Part shown: one piece after another, positions 6,779 to 14,351 of the stretch
Numbering within the stretch: the first letter of the stretch is position 1
Layout of the letters: each line of letters begins with the position of its first letter
NCBI GenBank assembly: GCA_002399565.1
Contig: DHDW01000037.1
Coordinates: forward strand, 3,807 to 20,623
Direction of reading: 5' to 3'
DNA: 16,817 nt
DNA from: Bacteroidales bacterium UBA4866
Lineage (GTDB): Bacteria; Bacteroidota; Bacteroidia; Bacteroidales; P3
The notes under the pieces: model-generated
What the model was told of the DNA's origin: nothing
Databases searched by the model: none
Seen by the model: only the letters and a program-made list of their open reading frames with translations
Translations under genes and position numbers: made by a program

Positions 6779-7444
6779 ATGAAAAAGACAATAATTTTAA
6801 TTGCACTTATATTTGTAAGTATTGCAACAATGTCACAAATCAAATTTGGAGTTAGAGGAGGTATGACTTTATCTTCATATTATTCAACTCAAAATTTTCA
6901 TAAATTTAAACCGAGTTTTCATGTTGGAGGCATTGTGGATATTCCGATTGCTACCTCAAAATTTTCCTTTGTTACAGGACTATATTTTGCTGATAAAGGG
7001 TCAAAGGAAGATGGAAATATTATAGAAAATAATTTTACTAATGTTTATGGTTATTCTTTCAAAACTACTTATAATGACTATCAATTAGAATTACCTGTAC
7101 TTTTTACTTACAAGATTCCTTTGAATGAGAATTTAAGCTTAAAACCTCAAATTGGTTTTTATGTTTCATATACTCTATTAATGGAAATGGAAGAATCGAG
7201 AGTTTATTCAAGAGATTATGCTTCTAATCCTGAAACAAATGTGACAATTATAGATCATGCCTCAGATAAGATTATTAATATTGGAGCCAATGCTGGTGTA
7301 TCATTATTCTATAAAAATTATTCTTTTACCTATTCTTGTGATGCAGGATACCCAAATAGAAATCATTATTTAAGAGATGTATGGAATGCACCATCTGACT
7401 ATCCTGATATTTGTATGTTCTTTTCTTTAGGATATAACTTTTAA
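6779..7444 (+). CDS. Outer-membrane beta-barrel protein (PorT-like family)
   Basis: This 221-residue protein starts with a signal peptide, MKKTIILIALIFVSIATMSQ, likely cleaved after about residue 18-20. The mature part opens with IKFGVRGGMTLSSYY, the standard first strand of the small Bacteroidota outer-membrane beta-barrel family (PorT-like). Further strands are visible as alternating polar/hydrophobic runs: FHVGGIVDIPI, FSFVTGLYFADKG, YQLELPVLFTYKI, LKPQIGFYVSYTL and IINIGANAGVSLFY. The chain ends in MFFSLGYNF, with the terminal aromatic residue typical of barrel proteins recognised by the BAM machinery. It is a single-gene unit closed by the bidirectional hairpin at 7510-7541. Function within this very broad family cannot be given; PorT itself belongs to the type IX secretion system, but nothing here ties this copy to it. 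Confidence 0.85.
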   Translation: MKKTIILIALIFVSIATMSQIKFGVRGGMTLSSYYSTQNFHKFKPSFHVGGIVDIPIATSKFSFVTGLYFADKGSKEDGNIIENNFTNVYGYSFKTTYNDYQLELPVLFTYKIPLNENLSLKPQIGFYVSYTLLMEMEESRVYSRDYASNPETNVTIIDHASDKIINIGANAGVSLFYKNYSFTYSCDAGYPNRNHYLRDVWNAPSDYPDICMFFSLGYNF

Positions 7445-7509
7445 TAGAGAAAGAATAAGTAAATACTTATTAATACACTAATAACTCTAACCCAATTATC
7501 TTATAAACA

Positions 7510-7541
7510 AAAGGACGCCTTGCTTATGCTTGGCGTCCTTT
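7510..7541. terminator. Bidirectional terminator between convergent genes
   Basis: AAAGGACGCC (7510-7519) and GGCGTCCTTT (7532-7541) form a perfect 10-bp stem with a 12-base loop. T-rich sequence follows on both strands. It serves the beta-barrel gene on the plus strand and probably the cation transporter unit on the minus strand. Confidence 0.8.
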
Positions 7542-7651
7542 ATGTTGTTTTAAGTTTCGTCCAGACATAGCGTTACTCAAAAAGTAACAACATGGAAAAT
7601 CTCATTAAATTAAAGTATATTATGCATTCACAAAAGAATTTGTTCTTAATA

Positions 7652-8509
7652 TTATAAATTGAGCTTCTCTACACAAGTAGAATCTTCTCCTTCAAGTTCA
7701 ATAGTAACATGGTCAATATTGAAGGTTTTTGCAATTTCTCTTACCTTAAGCTTGATTGTTTCATAATTCTTTTCTGCAACTATATGCAATGTCATTACAT
7801 GAGAAAGTCCATCTTGAGTCCAAACATGTAAGTCGTGAATGGAAATAACATTATCTACTTGATTTAGTTTTTGAGTTAATTCTTCAATATTTAAATCCTC
7901 AGGTATGGCTTGTAATAATATCTTAAAGGTATCTCTTAGATTTTTATACACGTTATATAATACCCAAAATGTAATTCCTATTGAAAGCAAAGGGTCAAGA
8001 ATAGGTAAGGAAGTGAACAACATGACAATGCTTATTACCAATACTCCTATCCAACCTAAAACATCTTCCATTATATGAAGAAATACTGCTCTTTCGTTTA
8101 ATGTTTTTCCTCTTTTAACACTTAAGGCTGCAAGTCCATTAACAATTATGCCTAATATTGCAAGCCATAGCATACCTTGTGCATTAACCTCCTGAGGAGA
8201 GAATATACGACCAATTGCTTCAACAAGTATTAATATTGATCCAACAAGCAATATTGCAGAAAGTATTACAGAACTTAAAAGAGAAAATCTTTTATATCCG
8301 TAAGAATATTTATCATCCTTTGCTTTATTGGATTTCTTCTGCAATGCCCAAGCAATTGCTAAAGAAATTGAATCTCCAAAATCATGAACAGCATCAGATA
8401 AAATTGCAACACTATTAGTTATAATTCCACCAATAAGCTCAACAAATGCAAAAGCTAAATTGAGAAAAAAGGCTGTTCTTATATTTTTTGTTGAATTTTC
8501 CTTTGACAT
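7652..8509 (-). CDS. Cation diffusion facilitator, zinc-type efflux transporter (CzcD/ZitB-like)
   Basis: This 285-residue inner-membrane antiporter exports divalent metal, most likely Zn2+, in exchange for protons. Six membrane segments are visible in roughly residues 12-180. The transport site is formed by two HxxxD motifs: H42-D46 in segment 2 (SDAVHDFGDS) and H145-D149 in segment 5 (FLHIMEDVLGW). The HxxxD form in both helices is typical of zinc/cadmium members. The C-terminal cytoplasmic domain (about 200-285) has HDLHVWTQDG (225-234) and FNIDHVTIELE, the standard metal-sensing ferredoxin-like fold. The loop between segments 4 and 5 is short and not His-rich. It starts 15 bases after the nitroreductase stop codon, so it is very likely the second gene of that operon. 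Family and zinc preference are well supported; regulation by metal is not visible. Confidence 0.93.
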   Translation of the reverse strand: MSKENSTKNIRTAFFLNLAFAFVELIGGIITNSVAILSDAVHDFGDSISLAIAWALQKKSNKAKDDKYSYGYKRFSLLSSVILSAILLVGSILILVEAIGRIFSPQEVNAQGMLWLAILGIIVNGLAALSVKRGKTLNERAVFLHIMEDVLGWIGVLVISIVMLFTSLPILDPLLSIGITFWVLYNVYKNLRDTFKILLQAIPEDLNIEELTQKLNQVDNVISIHDLHVWTQDGLSHVMTLHIVAEKNYETIKLKVREIAKTFNIDHVTIELEGEDSTCVEKLNL

Positions 8510-8524
8510 AGAAAATAGAATATA

Positions 8525-9301
8525 TTATTTATCCTCCTCCGAAGAGTTTCTCATAAAGCCTTGCTCAGAGATAAAATCAAAGTAAGCTCTTGAAAAGGCT
8601 CTATTATCTTTCCCTTTGTATCTGCTTTCTGTAAAAACCTTTGCAAGATTTTCTTTATTGCTTTCTTTGCAATAAGCTTGAGATTGAGGCAATGCTTCAA
8701 AGTCATTATAATATATATCAATATCTTCTGAACTATAATCCTTATATGTTTCATTGTGAACAACTGCTTCCAAAGGTAAACGTTCTGTTAATGGTGGTTC
8801 TTCTGCAGGATAGCCAATTGTTATTGTTGTAACGGGAACAACATATTTTGGAAGATTAAGAAACTCTGAAATTGGTTTAGCCATATAGTTAACTGTTCCC
8901 AAATAACATATACCAAGTCCAAGTTCTTCTGCAGCATTGCAAATTGATTGAGTTAGAATTGTTGCATCAATAGTTGCAATATTTAACCACAAGAAATTAT
9001 CATACTCAACACTGGTTCCCCTTTGAACACACCATTTGTGAAAGCGGTTTAAATCAGCACAAATAGTTATTACAACTGGAGCTTCAACAACCATTTCTTG
9101 TCCAAAATGAAACTTGCACAACTCCTTTTTCCTTTCCTGTTCTTTTGTAACAACAATAGAATAAGCTTGCATATTTCCACAATTAGAAGCTCTTATTCCT
9201 GCATTCAACAATACATTTAGAGTATCTTCATCAACAGGTTTATTTGAATATTTACGTATTGTTCTTCTTTCTAATAGAGTTTTAATATTATTATTTCCCA
9301 T
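8525..9301 (-). CDS. NfsA-like nitroreductase family FMN oxidoreductase
   Basis: This 258-residue flavoenzyme belongs to the nitroreductase fold, which uses NAD(P)H and FMN to reduce nitro compounds, quinones or flavins. The N-terminus has the FMN phosphate motif ERRTIRKY (11-18), followed by RASNCGNMQAYS (37-48). AEELGLGICYLG (124-135) forms the conserved FMN contact, and GYPAEEPPLTERLPLEAVVH (163-182) leads into the C-terminal extension typical of the NfsA/Frp branch. The length fits that branch (about 240-260). The extension ends in a charged tail. It is the first gene of a minus-strand operon with the zinc-type exporter, and has its own TACCTTTG promoter element 33 bases upstream, divergent from the lipoprotein gene. 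The natural substrate is unknown; NADPH preference is likely from the family but not shown. Confidence 0.9.
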   Translation of the reverse strand: MGNNNIKTLLERRTIRKYSNKPVDEDTLNVLLNAGIRASNCGNMQAYSIVVTKEQERKKELCKFHFGQEMVVEAPVVITICADLNRFHKWCVQRGTSVEYDNFLWLNIATIDATILTQSICNAAEELGLGICYLGTVNYMAKPISEFLNLPKYVVPVTTITIGYPAEEPPLTERLPLEAVVHNETYKDYSSEDIDIYYNDFEALPQSQAYCKESNKENLAKVFTESRYKGKDNRAFSRAYFDFISEQGFMRNSSEEDK

Positions 9302-9333
9302 TTTAATGTGCTTTAATATAAATTTTTCATCTG

Positions 9334-9341
9334 CAAAGGTA
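9334..9341 (-). promoter_or_regulatory. Bacteroidota -7 promoter element for the nitroreductase operon (TACCTTTG)
   Basis: Read on the minus strand the octamer is TACCTTTG, a match to TAnnTTTG, 32-33 bases before the nitroreductase ATG. It is back to back with the plus-strand element at 9361-9368, giving a compact divergent promoter region. Confidence 0.55.
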
Positions 9342-9360
9342 AGAAATAAATAAAAAAACG

Positions 9361-9368
9361 TACATTTG
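9361..9368 (+). promoter_or_regulatory. Bacteroidota -7 promoter element for the lipoprotein/TPR pair (TACATTTG)
   Basis: TACATTTG fits TAnnTTTG and lies 44 bases before the start at 9413. It shares the short intergenic space with the divergent nitroreductase promoter. Confidence 0.55.
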
Positions 9369-9412
9369 TAGTTTGAAAAAAGACTTTATTGAATAACAAA
9401 ATATAAAATATC

Positions 9413-9769
9413 ATGAAAAGGAATAAGATTTTTACACTTGTTATAAGCACTTTGCTTTTATGTTCTCCAATATTATTTACTCAATGCTCTTTTTTTAAGA
9501 CTGCAAATACTGTTGCTAGCTCTATAAACAACATTAGTGATAAGATTAATTTCTATGACCAGCAAGCAAAACATTATATTGCAGTTGTAAAGAAAGCAAA
9601 AAAAGGAGATGTTTTGGCAATTGCTGAAGCAGCTCAACTTCTAACTAAAGCTAAAGAATACAAAAAAGATCTTGATAAACTTATACCTCAAATGACTTCT
9701 TCACAAAAGAAAGAAGTTACAAGGATTGAACAAAGCATTCTTTCAGCAGCAAAAACATTGATTAAATAA
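9413..9769 (+). CDS. Small putative lipoprotein, helical, unknown function
   Basis: This 118-residue protein has an N-terminal signal segment, MKRNKIFTLVISTLLLCSPI, followed by LFTQC with Cys25. That is an acceptable lipobox for the relaxed Bacteroidota pattern, so the mature protein is probably a lipid-anchored polypeptide of about 94 residues. The rest is predicted helical and lysine-rich (SINNISDKINFYDQQAKHYI, LLTKAKEYKKDLDKLI, VTRIEQSILSAAKTLIK), resembling a small helical bundle. No enzyme motif is seen and no family is recognised. The TPR protein gene starts 14 bases after its stop, so the two are likely co-transcribed from the TACATTTG promoter and may act together in the periplasm or at the outer membrane. 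The signal peptide, promoter and operon position make it a real gene. Confidence 0.75.
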   Translation: MKRNKIFTLVISTLLLCSPILFTQCSFFKTANTVASSINNISDKINFYDQQAKHYIAVVKKAKKGDVLAIAEAAQLLTKAKEYKKDLDKLIPQMTSSQKKEVTRIEQSILSAAKTLIK

Positions 9770-9783
9770 GCTCTTAAATCGAT

Positions 9784-11031
9784 ATGAAGAAATTTTTAAT
9801 TATAGTTGCTTTATTCGCATTTTCACTTGTTTCTTTGGCTCAAACTCCTCAGAAAACCACTACTTCTACTAAAACCTCAACTCAAACTAAAAGCAAAACT
9901 ACTTCAAAGTCAAAAACCAACTCAGCTAAAGGAAAGAAAACTCAAGAAAAAGCTAAACCAGCTAAGCCAAAAGAAAAAGCTCTTTCAAAGGAAGAAATAA
10001 AAGCAGCTCAGGAAAAAGAAAAGACAGCTAAAGGATGCGAAGAAGCTAATAAAAAGCTTGTACTTGCTCATCAAGAAATGGATAATAAGCAATATTACAG
10101 AGCAGAAGAATTGCTAAAAGAAGCTCTTGAAATTTGTCCAAGTGATATCCTTAAGTATAAATATGAACTTGCATGGAATAACTATTTAATGAAAGAATTC
10201 AAAAAGACAATTGAAATTTTGGATACTCTTGCTTTAGATCCAGAATCTCCTGCAGATGTTTATCAACTATTGGGAAATGCCTACGATGAATTAGGAAATC
10301 AGAATATGGCTTTAATTACTTATGATAAAGGCTTAAGAAAACATCCTAATGCTGGTTGTTTGTTCTTGGAAAAGGGAAACCTTGCTTACAAACGTTCCAA
10401 TTTTATTGGTGCTTTGGAACAATATGAAAATGGAATTGAAAAAGATCCTACTTTTGCTTCCAATTACTACCGCACATCTCAAATATTCCTATCCTCAAGC
10501 GAGGAAGTATGGGGAATTATGTACGGAGAAATTTTTATGCTTTTGGAAAAAGGAGGAGAAAGAGCAGTTGAAATGAGTCGTAAGCTTTATGAAACCTACC
10601 ATAGTGAAATAACATTTACAACAAAAGATATTAAGGTTAACTTTAACGACCCAACAATTGTTTATTCTAATTCCAAAACACGTCCAAATTTTTTTCCTGA
10701 CAACTATGAAAATGCATTAGTGAAAGCTTGTCAAGGAGAAAAAAACATAACTTTAGAAAGCCTAATCAGAATCCGTAAACGTTTTATCTCAATCTTCTAC
10801 AGAGAGAGTCCAAGCTTTAAGAATGTTCTTTTCGATTATCACAAAAAACTAATTGATTTAGGACTTTTTGATGCTTATAACTATTGGCTTTTTGGCTATG
10901 GCAACACTCAGGAAGCGTCTTCATGGATAAAGAACAACAAAGCAGTGTTTGATCGTTTTATCAGTTGGCAAGAAGCAAATCCTTTCCCAATTTCAAAAGA
11001 AAACGTTTTCTCTCGCTACAAAATGGAATAG
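9784..11031 (+). CDS. Exported tetratricopeptide-repeat protein with Lys/Thr-rich linker
   Basis: This 415-residue protein begins with a signal peptide, MKKFLIIVALFAFSLVSLAQ, probably cut after Ala19 or Gln20. Residues 21-80 form a low-complexity, highly basic linker rich in Lys, Thr, Ser and Gln that changes to alternating Lys/Glu helix. TPR motifs follow at about 86-119, 123-153, 156-189 and 190-223, with clear landmarks such as YQLLGNAYDELGNQNMALITYDKGLRKHPN and GALEQYENGIEKDP (the first given here in parts: YQLLGNAYDELG, then MALITYDKGL). The last 190 residues (from about 225) contain no recognised domain and are mostly helical. TPR arrays bind other proteins, so a scaffold role in the periplasm is likely. 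It is the second gene of a pair with the small lipoprotein. Partner and process are unknown. Confidence 0.85.
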   Translation: MKKFLIIVALFAFSLVSLAQTPQKTTTSTKTSTQTKSKTTSKSKTNSAKGKKTQEKAKPAKPKEKALSKEEIKAAQEKEKTAKGCEEANKKLVLAHQEMDNKQYYRAEELLKEALEICPSDILKYKYELAWNNYLMKEFKKTIEILDTLALDPESPADVYQLLGNAYDELGNQNMALITYDKGLRKHPNAGCLFLEKGNLAYKRSNFIGALEQYENGIEKDPTFASNYYRTSQIFLSSSEEVWGIMYGEIFMLLEKGGERAVEMSRKLYETYHSEITFTTKDIKVNFNDPTIVYSNSKTRPNFFPDNYENALVKACQGEKNITLESLIRIRKRFISIFYRESPSFKNVLFDYHKKLIDLGLFDAYNYWLFGYGNTQEASSWIKNNKAVFDRFISWQEANPFPISKENVFSRYKME

Positions 11032-11111
11032 TTTTATATTTCATCATTCACAAATAGCATTGTTGAGATTTTCATTTTATGATTACACTAAATAATTTGA
11101 AAATAAAGTCT

Positions 11112-11119
11112 TATCTTTG
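11112..11119 (+). promoter_or_regulatory. Bacteroidota -7 promoter element for glyA (TATCTTTG)
   Basis: TATCTTTG lies 40 bases before the glyA ATG, the same octamer and nearly the same spacing as for etfB. A TTTG at 11096-11099 is only 12 bases upstream, too close for a standard -33 element. Confidence 0.6.
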
Positions 11120-11159
11120 CACCTTTAAAACAAATGTCTAAATTTTAAATATATAAGAG

Positions 11160-12440
11160 ATGACACAAGACAAACAAATCTTTGACCTTATTGCTAAGGA
11201 AAAAGAAAGACAAATGCACGGCATTGAATTAATAGCTTCTGAAAATTTTGTTTCAGAACAAGTTATGCAAGCAATGGGTTCTGTATTGACAAACAAATAC
11301 GCTGAAGGATACCCTGGAAAAAGATATTATGGTGGTTGCCAAATTGTAGATCAAACAGAGCAATTGGCAATTGACAGAGCAAAAGAATTGTTTGGAGCAG
11401 AATATGCAAACGTTCAACCTCACTCTGGAGCTCAAGCTAATATGGCAGTTTTCTTAGCTTGCCTAAATGTTGGAGATACTTTTATGGGATTAGACCTTAA
11501 TCATGGCGGACACTTAACTCATGGTTCACCAGTTAATGCTTCTGGAATCAACTACAAACCTGTTGCATACGGAGTAGAAAAAGAAACAGGAGTTATTGAT
11601 TACGATAAAATGGAAAAGGTTGCTTTGGAACATAAACCAAAACTAATTGTTGGTGGAGCTTCTGCTTATTCAAGAGATTGGGATTGGAAAAGAATGAGAG
11701 AAATTGCAGACAAGATTGGAGCAATTTTAATGGGAGACATTTCTCACCCAAGCGGACTTATTGCAAAAGGTGAATTAAATAATGCTGTTGAATATTGTCA
11801 TATTGTTACAACAACAACTCACAAAACTCTTCGTGGACCAAGAGGAGGTTTGATTCTTGTTGGCAAAGACTTCCCTAACCCATGGGGTAAAACAACTCCA
11901 AAGGGAGAAGTTAAGATGATGTCAGCACTTTTAGACTCTGCAGTATTCCCAGGAATTCAAGGAGGACCATTGGAACACGTTATAGCTGCTAAAGCAGTTG
12001 CTTTTGGAGAAGCACTTACTCCAGAATACGGACAATATATTAAACAAGTAATGAAAAATGCTAAGGCTATGGCTGAAGCTTTTGTTGCAAAAGGCTATAA
12101 GGTTATTTCTAATGGAACAGATAACCATTTAATGCTTATTGACCTTAGAACAAAATTCCCTGATTTAACAGGTAAGGTTGCTGAAAACACATTAGTAAAA
12201 GCAGATATTACAATCAATAAAAATATGGTTCCATTCGATTCTCGCTCTCCTTTCCAAACATCAGGAATTAGAGTTGGAACTCCAGCAATCACAACTCGTG
12301 GATTGAAGGAAACAGAAATGGCAGAAATTGTTGATATGATTGACGCAGTTCTTTCAGATGTTAATAATGAAGAACTAATAGCTTCAACTCGTAAGAAAGT
12401 AAATGCAATGATGGCTAACCGTCCTTTATTTGCTTGGTAG
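11160..12440 (+). CDS. glyA: Serine hydroxymethyltransferase
   Basis: This 426-residue cytoplasmic PLP enzyme converts serine and tetrahydrofolate to glycine and 5,10-methylene-tetrahydrofolate, the main source of one-carbon units. The N-terminus has [15 protein letters not shown] and [27 protein letters not shown] (86-97) is the PLP-phosphate region, GDISHPSGL (192-200) carries the aspartate for the pyridine nitrogen, and [15 protein letters not shown] (216-230) contains the PLP lysine, Lys222. [14 protein letters not shown] at the C-terminal side is also diagnostic. Length and motifs are normal; the form ISHPSGL replaces the enterobacterial MAHVAGL, as in other Bacteroidota. It is a single-gene unit with its own promoter element and strong terminator. 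The next gene, folC, is also in folate metabolism. Identity is secure. Confidence 0.98.
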   Translation: MTQDKQIFDLIAKEKERQMHGIELIASENFVSEQVMQAMGSVLTNKYAEGYPGKRYYGGCQIVDQTEQLAIDRAKELFGAEYANVQPHSGAQANMAVFLACLNVGDTFMGLDLNHGGHLTHGSPVNASGINYKPVAYGVEKETGVIDYDKMEKVALEHKPKLIVGGASAYSRDWDWKRMREIADKIGAILMGDISHPSGLIAKGELNNAVEYCHIVTTTTHKTLRGPRGGLILVGKDFPNPWGKTTPKGEVKMMSALLDSAVFPGIQGGPLEHVIAAKAVAFGEALTPEYGQYIKQVMKNAKAMAEAFVAKGYKVISNGTDNHLMLIDLRTKFPDLTGKVAENTLVKADITINKNMVPFDSRSPFQTSGIRVGTPAITTRGLKETEMAEIVDMIDAVLSDVNNEELIASTRKKVNAMMANRPLFAW

Positions 12441-12471
12441 AAAAATAATATAGCCTAAAGGCTTAAAACAT

Positions 12472-12510
12472 AAAGACGCTTTACAATTCAATTTGTAGAG
12501 CGTCTTTTTT
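12472..12510 (+). terminator. Intrinsic terminator of glyA
   Basis: AAAGACGCTTTACAA (12472-12486) pairs with TTGTAGAGCGTCTTT (12493-12507) as a 15-bp stem with one G-U pair and a 6-base loop, followed by further T residues. It lies 31 bases after the glyA stop codon. Confidence 0.88.
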
Positions 12511-12645
12511 ATTTTGTCTTTTCTTATGTGTTTTTAGGCAAACAAAAACCTATGTTTTTCTACACTTAATTTACTTAAAACAAAAAGCCTTTTAATGAGC
12601 TCTAAACAAAGAAAATACGACACTCAATCCTTGTTTCACGGATGC

Positions 12646-12722
12646 GAAATGCCATTTCGTTGCGATGAAATGCCATTTCGTTATAAGTGAAATGGCATTT
12701 CGCCAAAACGAAATGGCATTTC
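12646..12722. repeat. Four 13-bp palindromes arranged as an inverted array (GAAATGCCATTTC)
   Basis: Copies 1 and 2 read GAAATGCCATTTC (12646-12658, 12667-12679). Copies 3 and 4 read GAAATGGCATTTC (12689-12701, 12710-12722), the exact reverse complement. Starts are 21, 22 and 21 bases apart. Each copy is a near-palindrome (6-base arms around one central base), and the central base sets the orientation. The block is therefore two direct copies followed by two inverted copies, able to fold as one long hairpin: copy 2 pairs with copy 3 across a GTTATAAGT loop, and copy 1 with copy 4, including the adjoining CGTT/AACG. No T-run follows, and the glyA terminator lies over 130 bases upstream, so it is not simply a terminator. 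Confidence 0.9.
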
Positions 12723-13005
12723 ACTATCATTAACTCTTCGTTTGGAGTCGGCAAAAAGAGGTTTTAGTGTCATAAAAACTTCTTTAAAATTCTTAATGTC
12801 TTCTTTTATGCAAAAGGAATCTATTCCATTCCAAGAAGATTTGCAAACCTATTTAGCTCCTTCTCTGCTTCTTCAATTGAATCAATATATTTTAAAGTCA
12901 TAAAAGGCTTCTCTGATTTTTAAAGTACAATCATAGAACTATCAGATATAAGAAAAATTGTTTTAAATATTTTGCAAAGCATCAAAAACCTATATCCTTT
13001 TTTAT

Positions 13006-13013
13006 TACTTTTG
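13006..13013 (+). promoter_or_regulatory. Bacteroidota -7 promoter element for folC (TACTTTTG)
   Basis: TACTTTTG fits TAnnTTTG and lies 26 bases before the folC ATG. It may drive folC, the GH3 gene and the gene after it. A TTTG at 12971 is too far upstream to be its -33 partner. Confidence 0.5.
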
Positions 13014-13039
13014 TTGAATAATAATTTGATAGCAAAACT

Positions 13040-14326
13040 ATGAATTACGAAGAAACAATAAACTATCTATTTACTTTTTTGCCTATGTTCCAAAGAATTG
13101 GAGCTGCAGCTTATAAGGCTGACTTATCTAATACTATTGCTTTAATGGAAGCCTTGGATAATCCTCAACATAAATTTAAATCAATTCATGTTGCTGGAAC
13201 TAATGGAAAAGGTTCTACTTCTCATCTTTTAGCATCTTTGCTTAGAGAAAAAGGATTAAAGGTTGGATTACATACTTCTCCTCATTTGAAAGACTTCAGA
13301 GAAAGAATTAGAGTTAATGGAGTTATGGTTGAAAAGGATTGGGTTGTGGATTTTGTTGAAAAGAATAAATCAATAATTGAAGAAATACAACCTTCTTTCT
13401 TTGAAACTGCTGTTGCTATGGCTTTTAAATATTTTGAGGAACAAAAGATTGATATAGCAATTATTGAAGTTGGAATGGGTGGAAGACTTGATTCAACTAA
13501 TGTTCTCTCTCCTTTGCTTTCTGTTATTACTAATATTAGCTTTGACCACACACAATTCTTAGGAAAAGACCTTTCTTCTATTGCTGGAGAAAAGGCTGGA
13601 ATTATTAAAGATAATACTCCTGTTGTAATTGGTCAAACTCAAGAAGAAACAGCACCAGTTTTTATTAAAAGAGCTAAAGAACATAATTCAAAAATAAGCT
13701 TTGCTGACCAAATATATTCTATTCGTAATCCTTTGCATAAAGATTCTAAGTTAATTATTGATGTTTATAAGAAAGATGACTTATTATATAAGGGTTTAGT
13801 TTCTATGCTTAGTGGGAATTATCAGTTAAAAAATATTGCAACTGTTATTTGTGCTATTGAAGAATTAGGAAATATTGGATTTAAATTTTTAGAAGAAGAA
13901 ATAAGAGCAGGATTTTTAAACCTTCAAACTAATTCGCCTTTAATGGGAAGATGGCAAACCTTATCAACTAATCCTTTGACAATTTGCGATACTGGTCATA
14001 ATGAAGATGGTTTATCTTATGTTATTGAACAAATAAATCAAACTCCTCATAATAATCTTCATTTTGTTTTAGGAATGGTAAATGATAAAGATATTGATAA
14101 GGTTCTTTCAATGTTACCAAAACAAGCTCATTATTATCTTTGCAAGGCAGATATCCCAAGAGGATTAGAAGTTGAGATACTTGCAAAAAAAGCTAAAGAA
14201 GCTGGATTAATCTATTCTACATATAAATCAGTAAAAGAAGCTTTAAGTTCTGCTCAAAGAAATGCTAAGGAAAATGATTTAGTATTTGTTGGTGGAAGTA
14301 CTTTTACTGTTGCAGAAGTTGTATAG
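13040..14326 (+). CDS. folC: Folylpolyglutamate synthase / dihydrofolate synthase
   Basis: This 428-residue Mur-ligase-family enzyme adds glutamate to folates, and in many bacteria also makes dihydrofolate from dihydropteroate, using ATP in the cytoplasm. The ATP-binding P-loop is GTNGKGST at residues 53-60. HTSPHLKDFRERIRVNG (78-94), EVGMGGRLDSTN (143-154) and the ISFDHTQFLG region with IAGEKAGIIK (181-190) are all FolC signatures. The C-terminal domain has LMGRWQ (311-316) and DTGHNEDGL (327-335), the counterpart of the usual DxAHN. Whether it is bifunctional cannot be told from sequence alone. The GH3 gene begins 25 bases after the stop codon, so co-transcription is possible despite unrelated functions. 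The folate link with glyA upstream is notable, but each has its own promoter element. Identity is secure. Confidence 0.95.
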   Translation: MNYEETINYLFTFLPMFQRIGAAAYKADLSNTIALMEALDNPQHKFKSIHVAGTNGKGSTSHLLASLLREKGLKVGLHTSPHLKDFRERIRVNGVMVEKDWVVDFVEKNKSIIEEIQPSFFETAVAMAFKYFEEQKIDIAIIEVGMGGRLDSTNVLSPLLSVITNISFDHTQFLGKDLSSIAGEKAGIIKDNTPVVIGQTQEETAPVFIKRAKEHNSKISFADQIYSIRNPLHKDSKLIIDVYKKDDLLYKGLVSMLSGNYQLKNIATVICAIEELGNIGFKFLEEEIRAGFLNLQTNSPLMGRWQTLSTNPLTICDTGHNEDGLSYVIEQINQTPHNNLHFVLGMVNDKDIDKVLSMLPKQAHYYLCKADIPRGLEVEILAKKAKEAGLIYSTYKSVKEALSSAQRNAKENDLVFVGGSTFTVAEVV

Positions 14327-14351
14327 CCTTAATTTAATTAACCCTCTTTCT

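Larger units (their letters stand above)
12511..13039. other. Long intergenic region with inverted palindrome array
   Basis: Between the glyA terminator and folC no established gene is seen. The region holds four 13-bp palindromes (12646-12722), a very short minus-strand frame of 26 codons (12821-12901) whose translation looks protein-like but is unsupported, and the TACTTTTG promoter element of folC (13006-13013). It is otherwise AT-rich sequence with no RNA gene recognised. Confidence 0.6.

Noticed and set aside
7572..7588. GTTACT/AGTAAC hairpin as terminator of the cation exporter
   Set aside because: It is only 6 bp with no T-run; the 10-bp stem at 7510-7541 is the better candidate.
12646..12722. 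CRISPR array
   Set aside because: Repeats are 13 bases, palindromic and half are inverted; the 8-9 base intervals are too short to be spacers and no cas gene is near.
12681..12773. 30-codon minus-strand frame running through two of the palindromes
   Set aside because: Its end is simply the translation of the repeats (EMPFRFGEMPFHL) and the other copies are out of frame with it; no promoter element was seen.
14286..14351. Upstream extension of the GH3 gene
   Set aside because: It would overlap the end of folC and place 22 residues ahead of a complete signal peptide; the start at 14352 is better.
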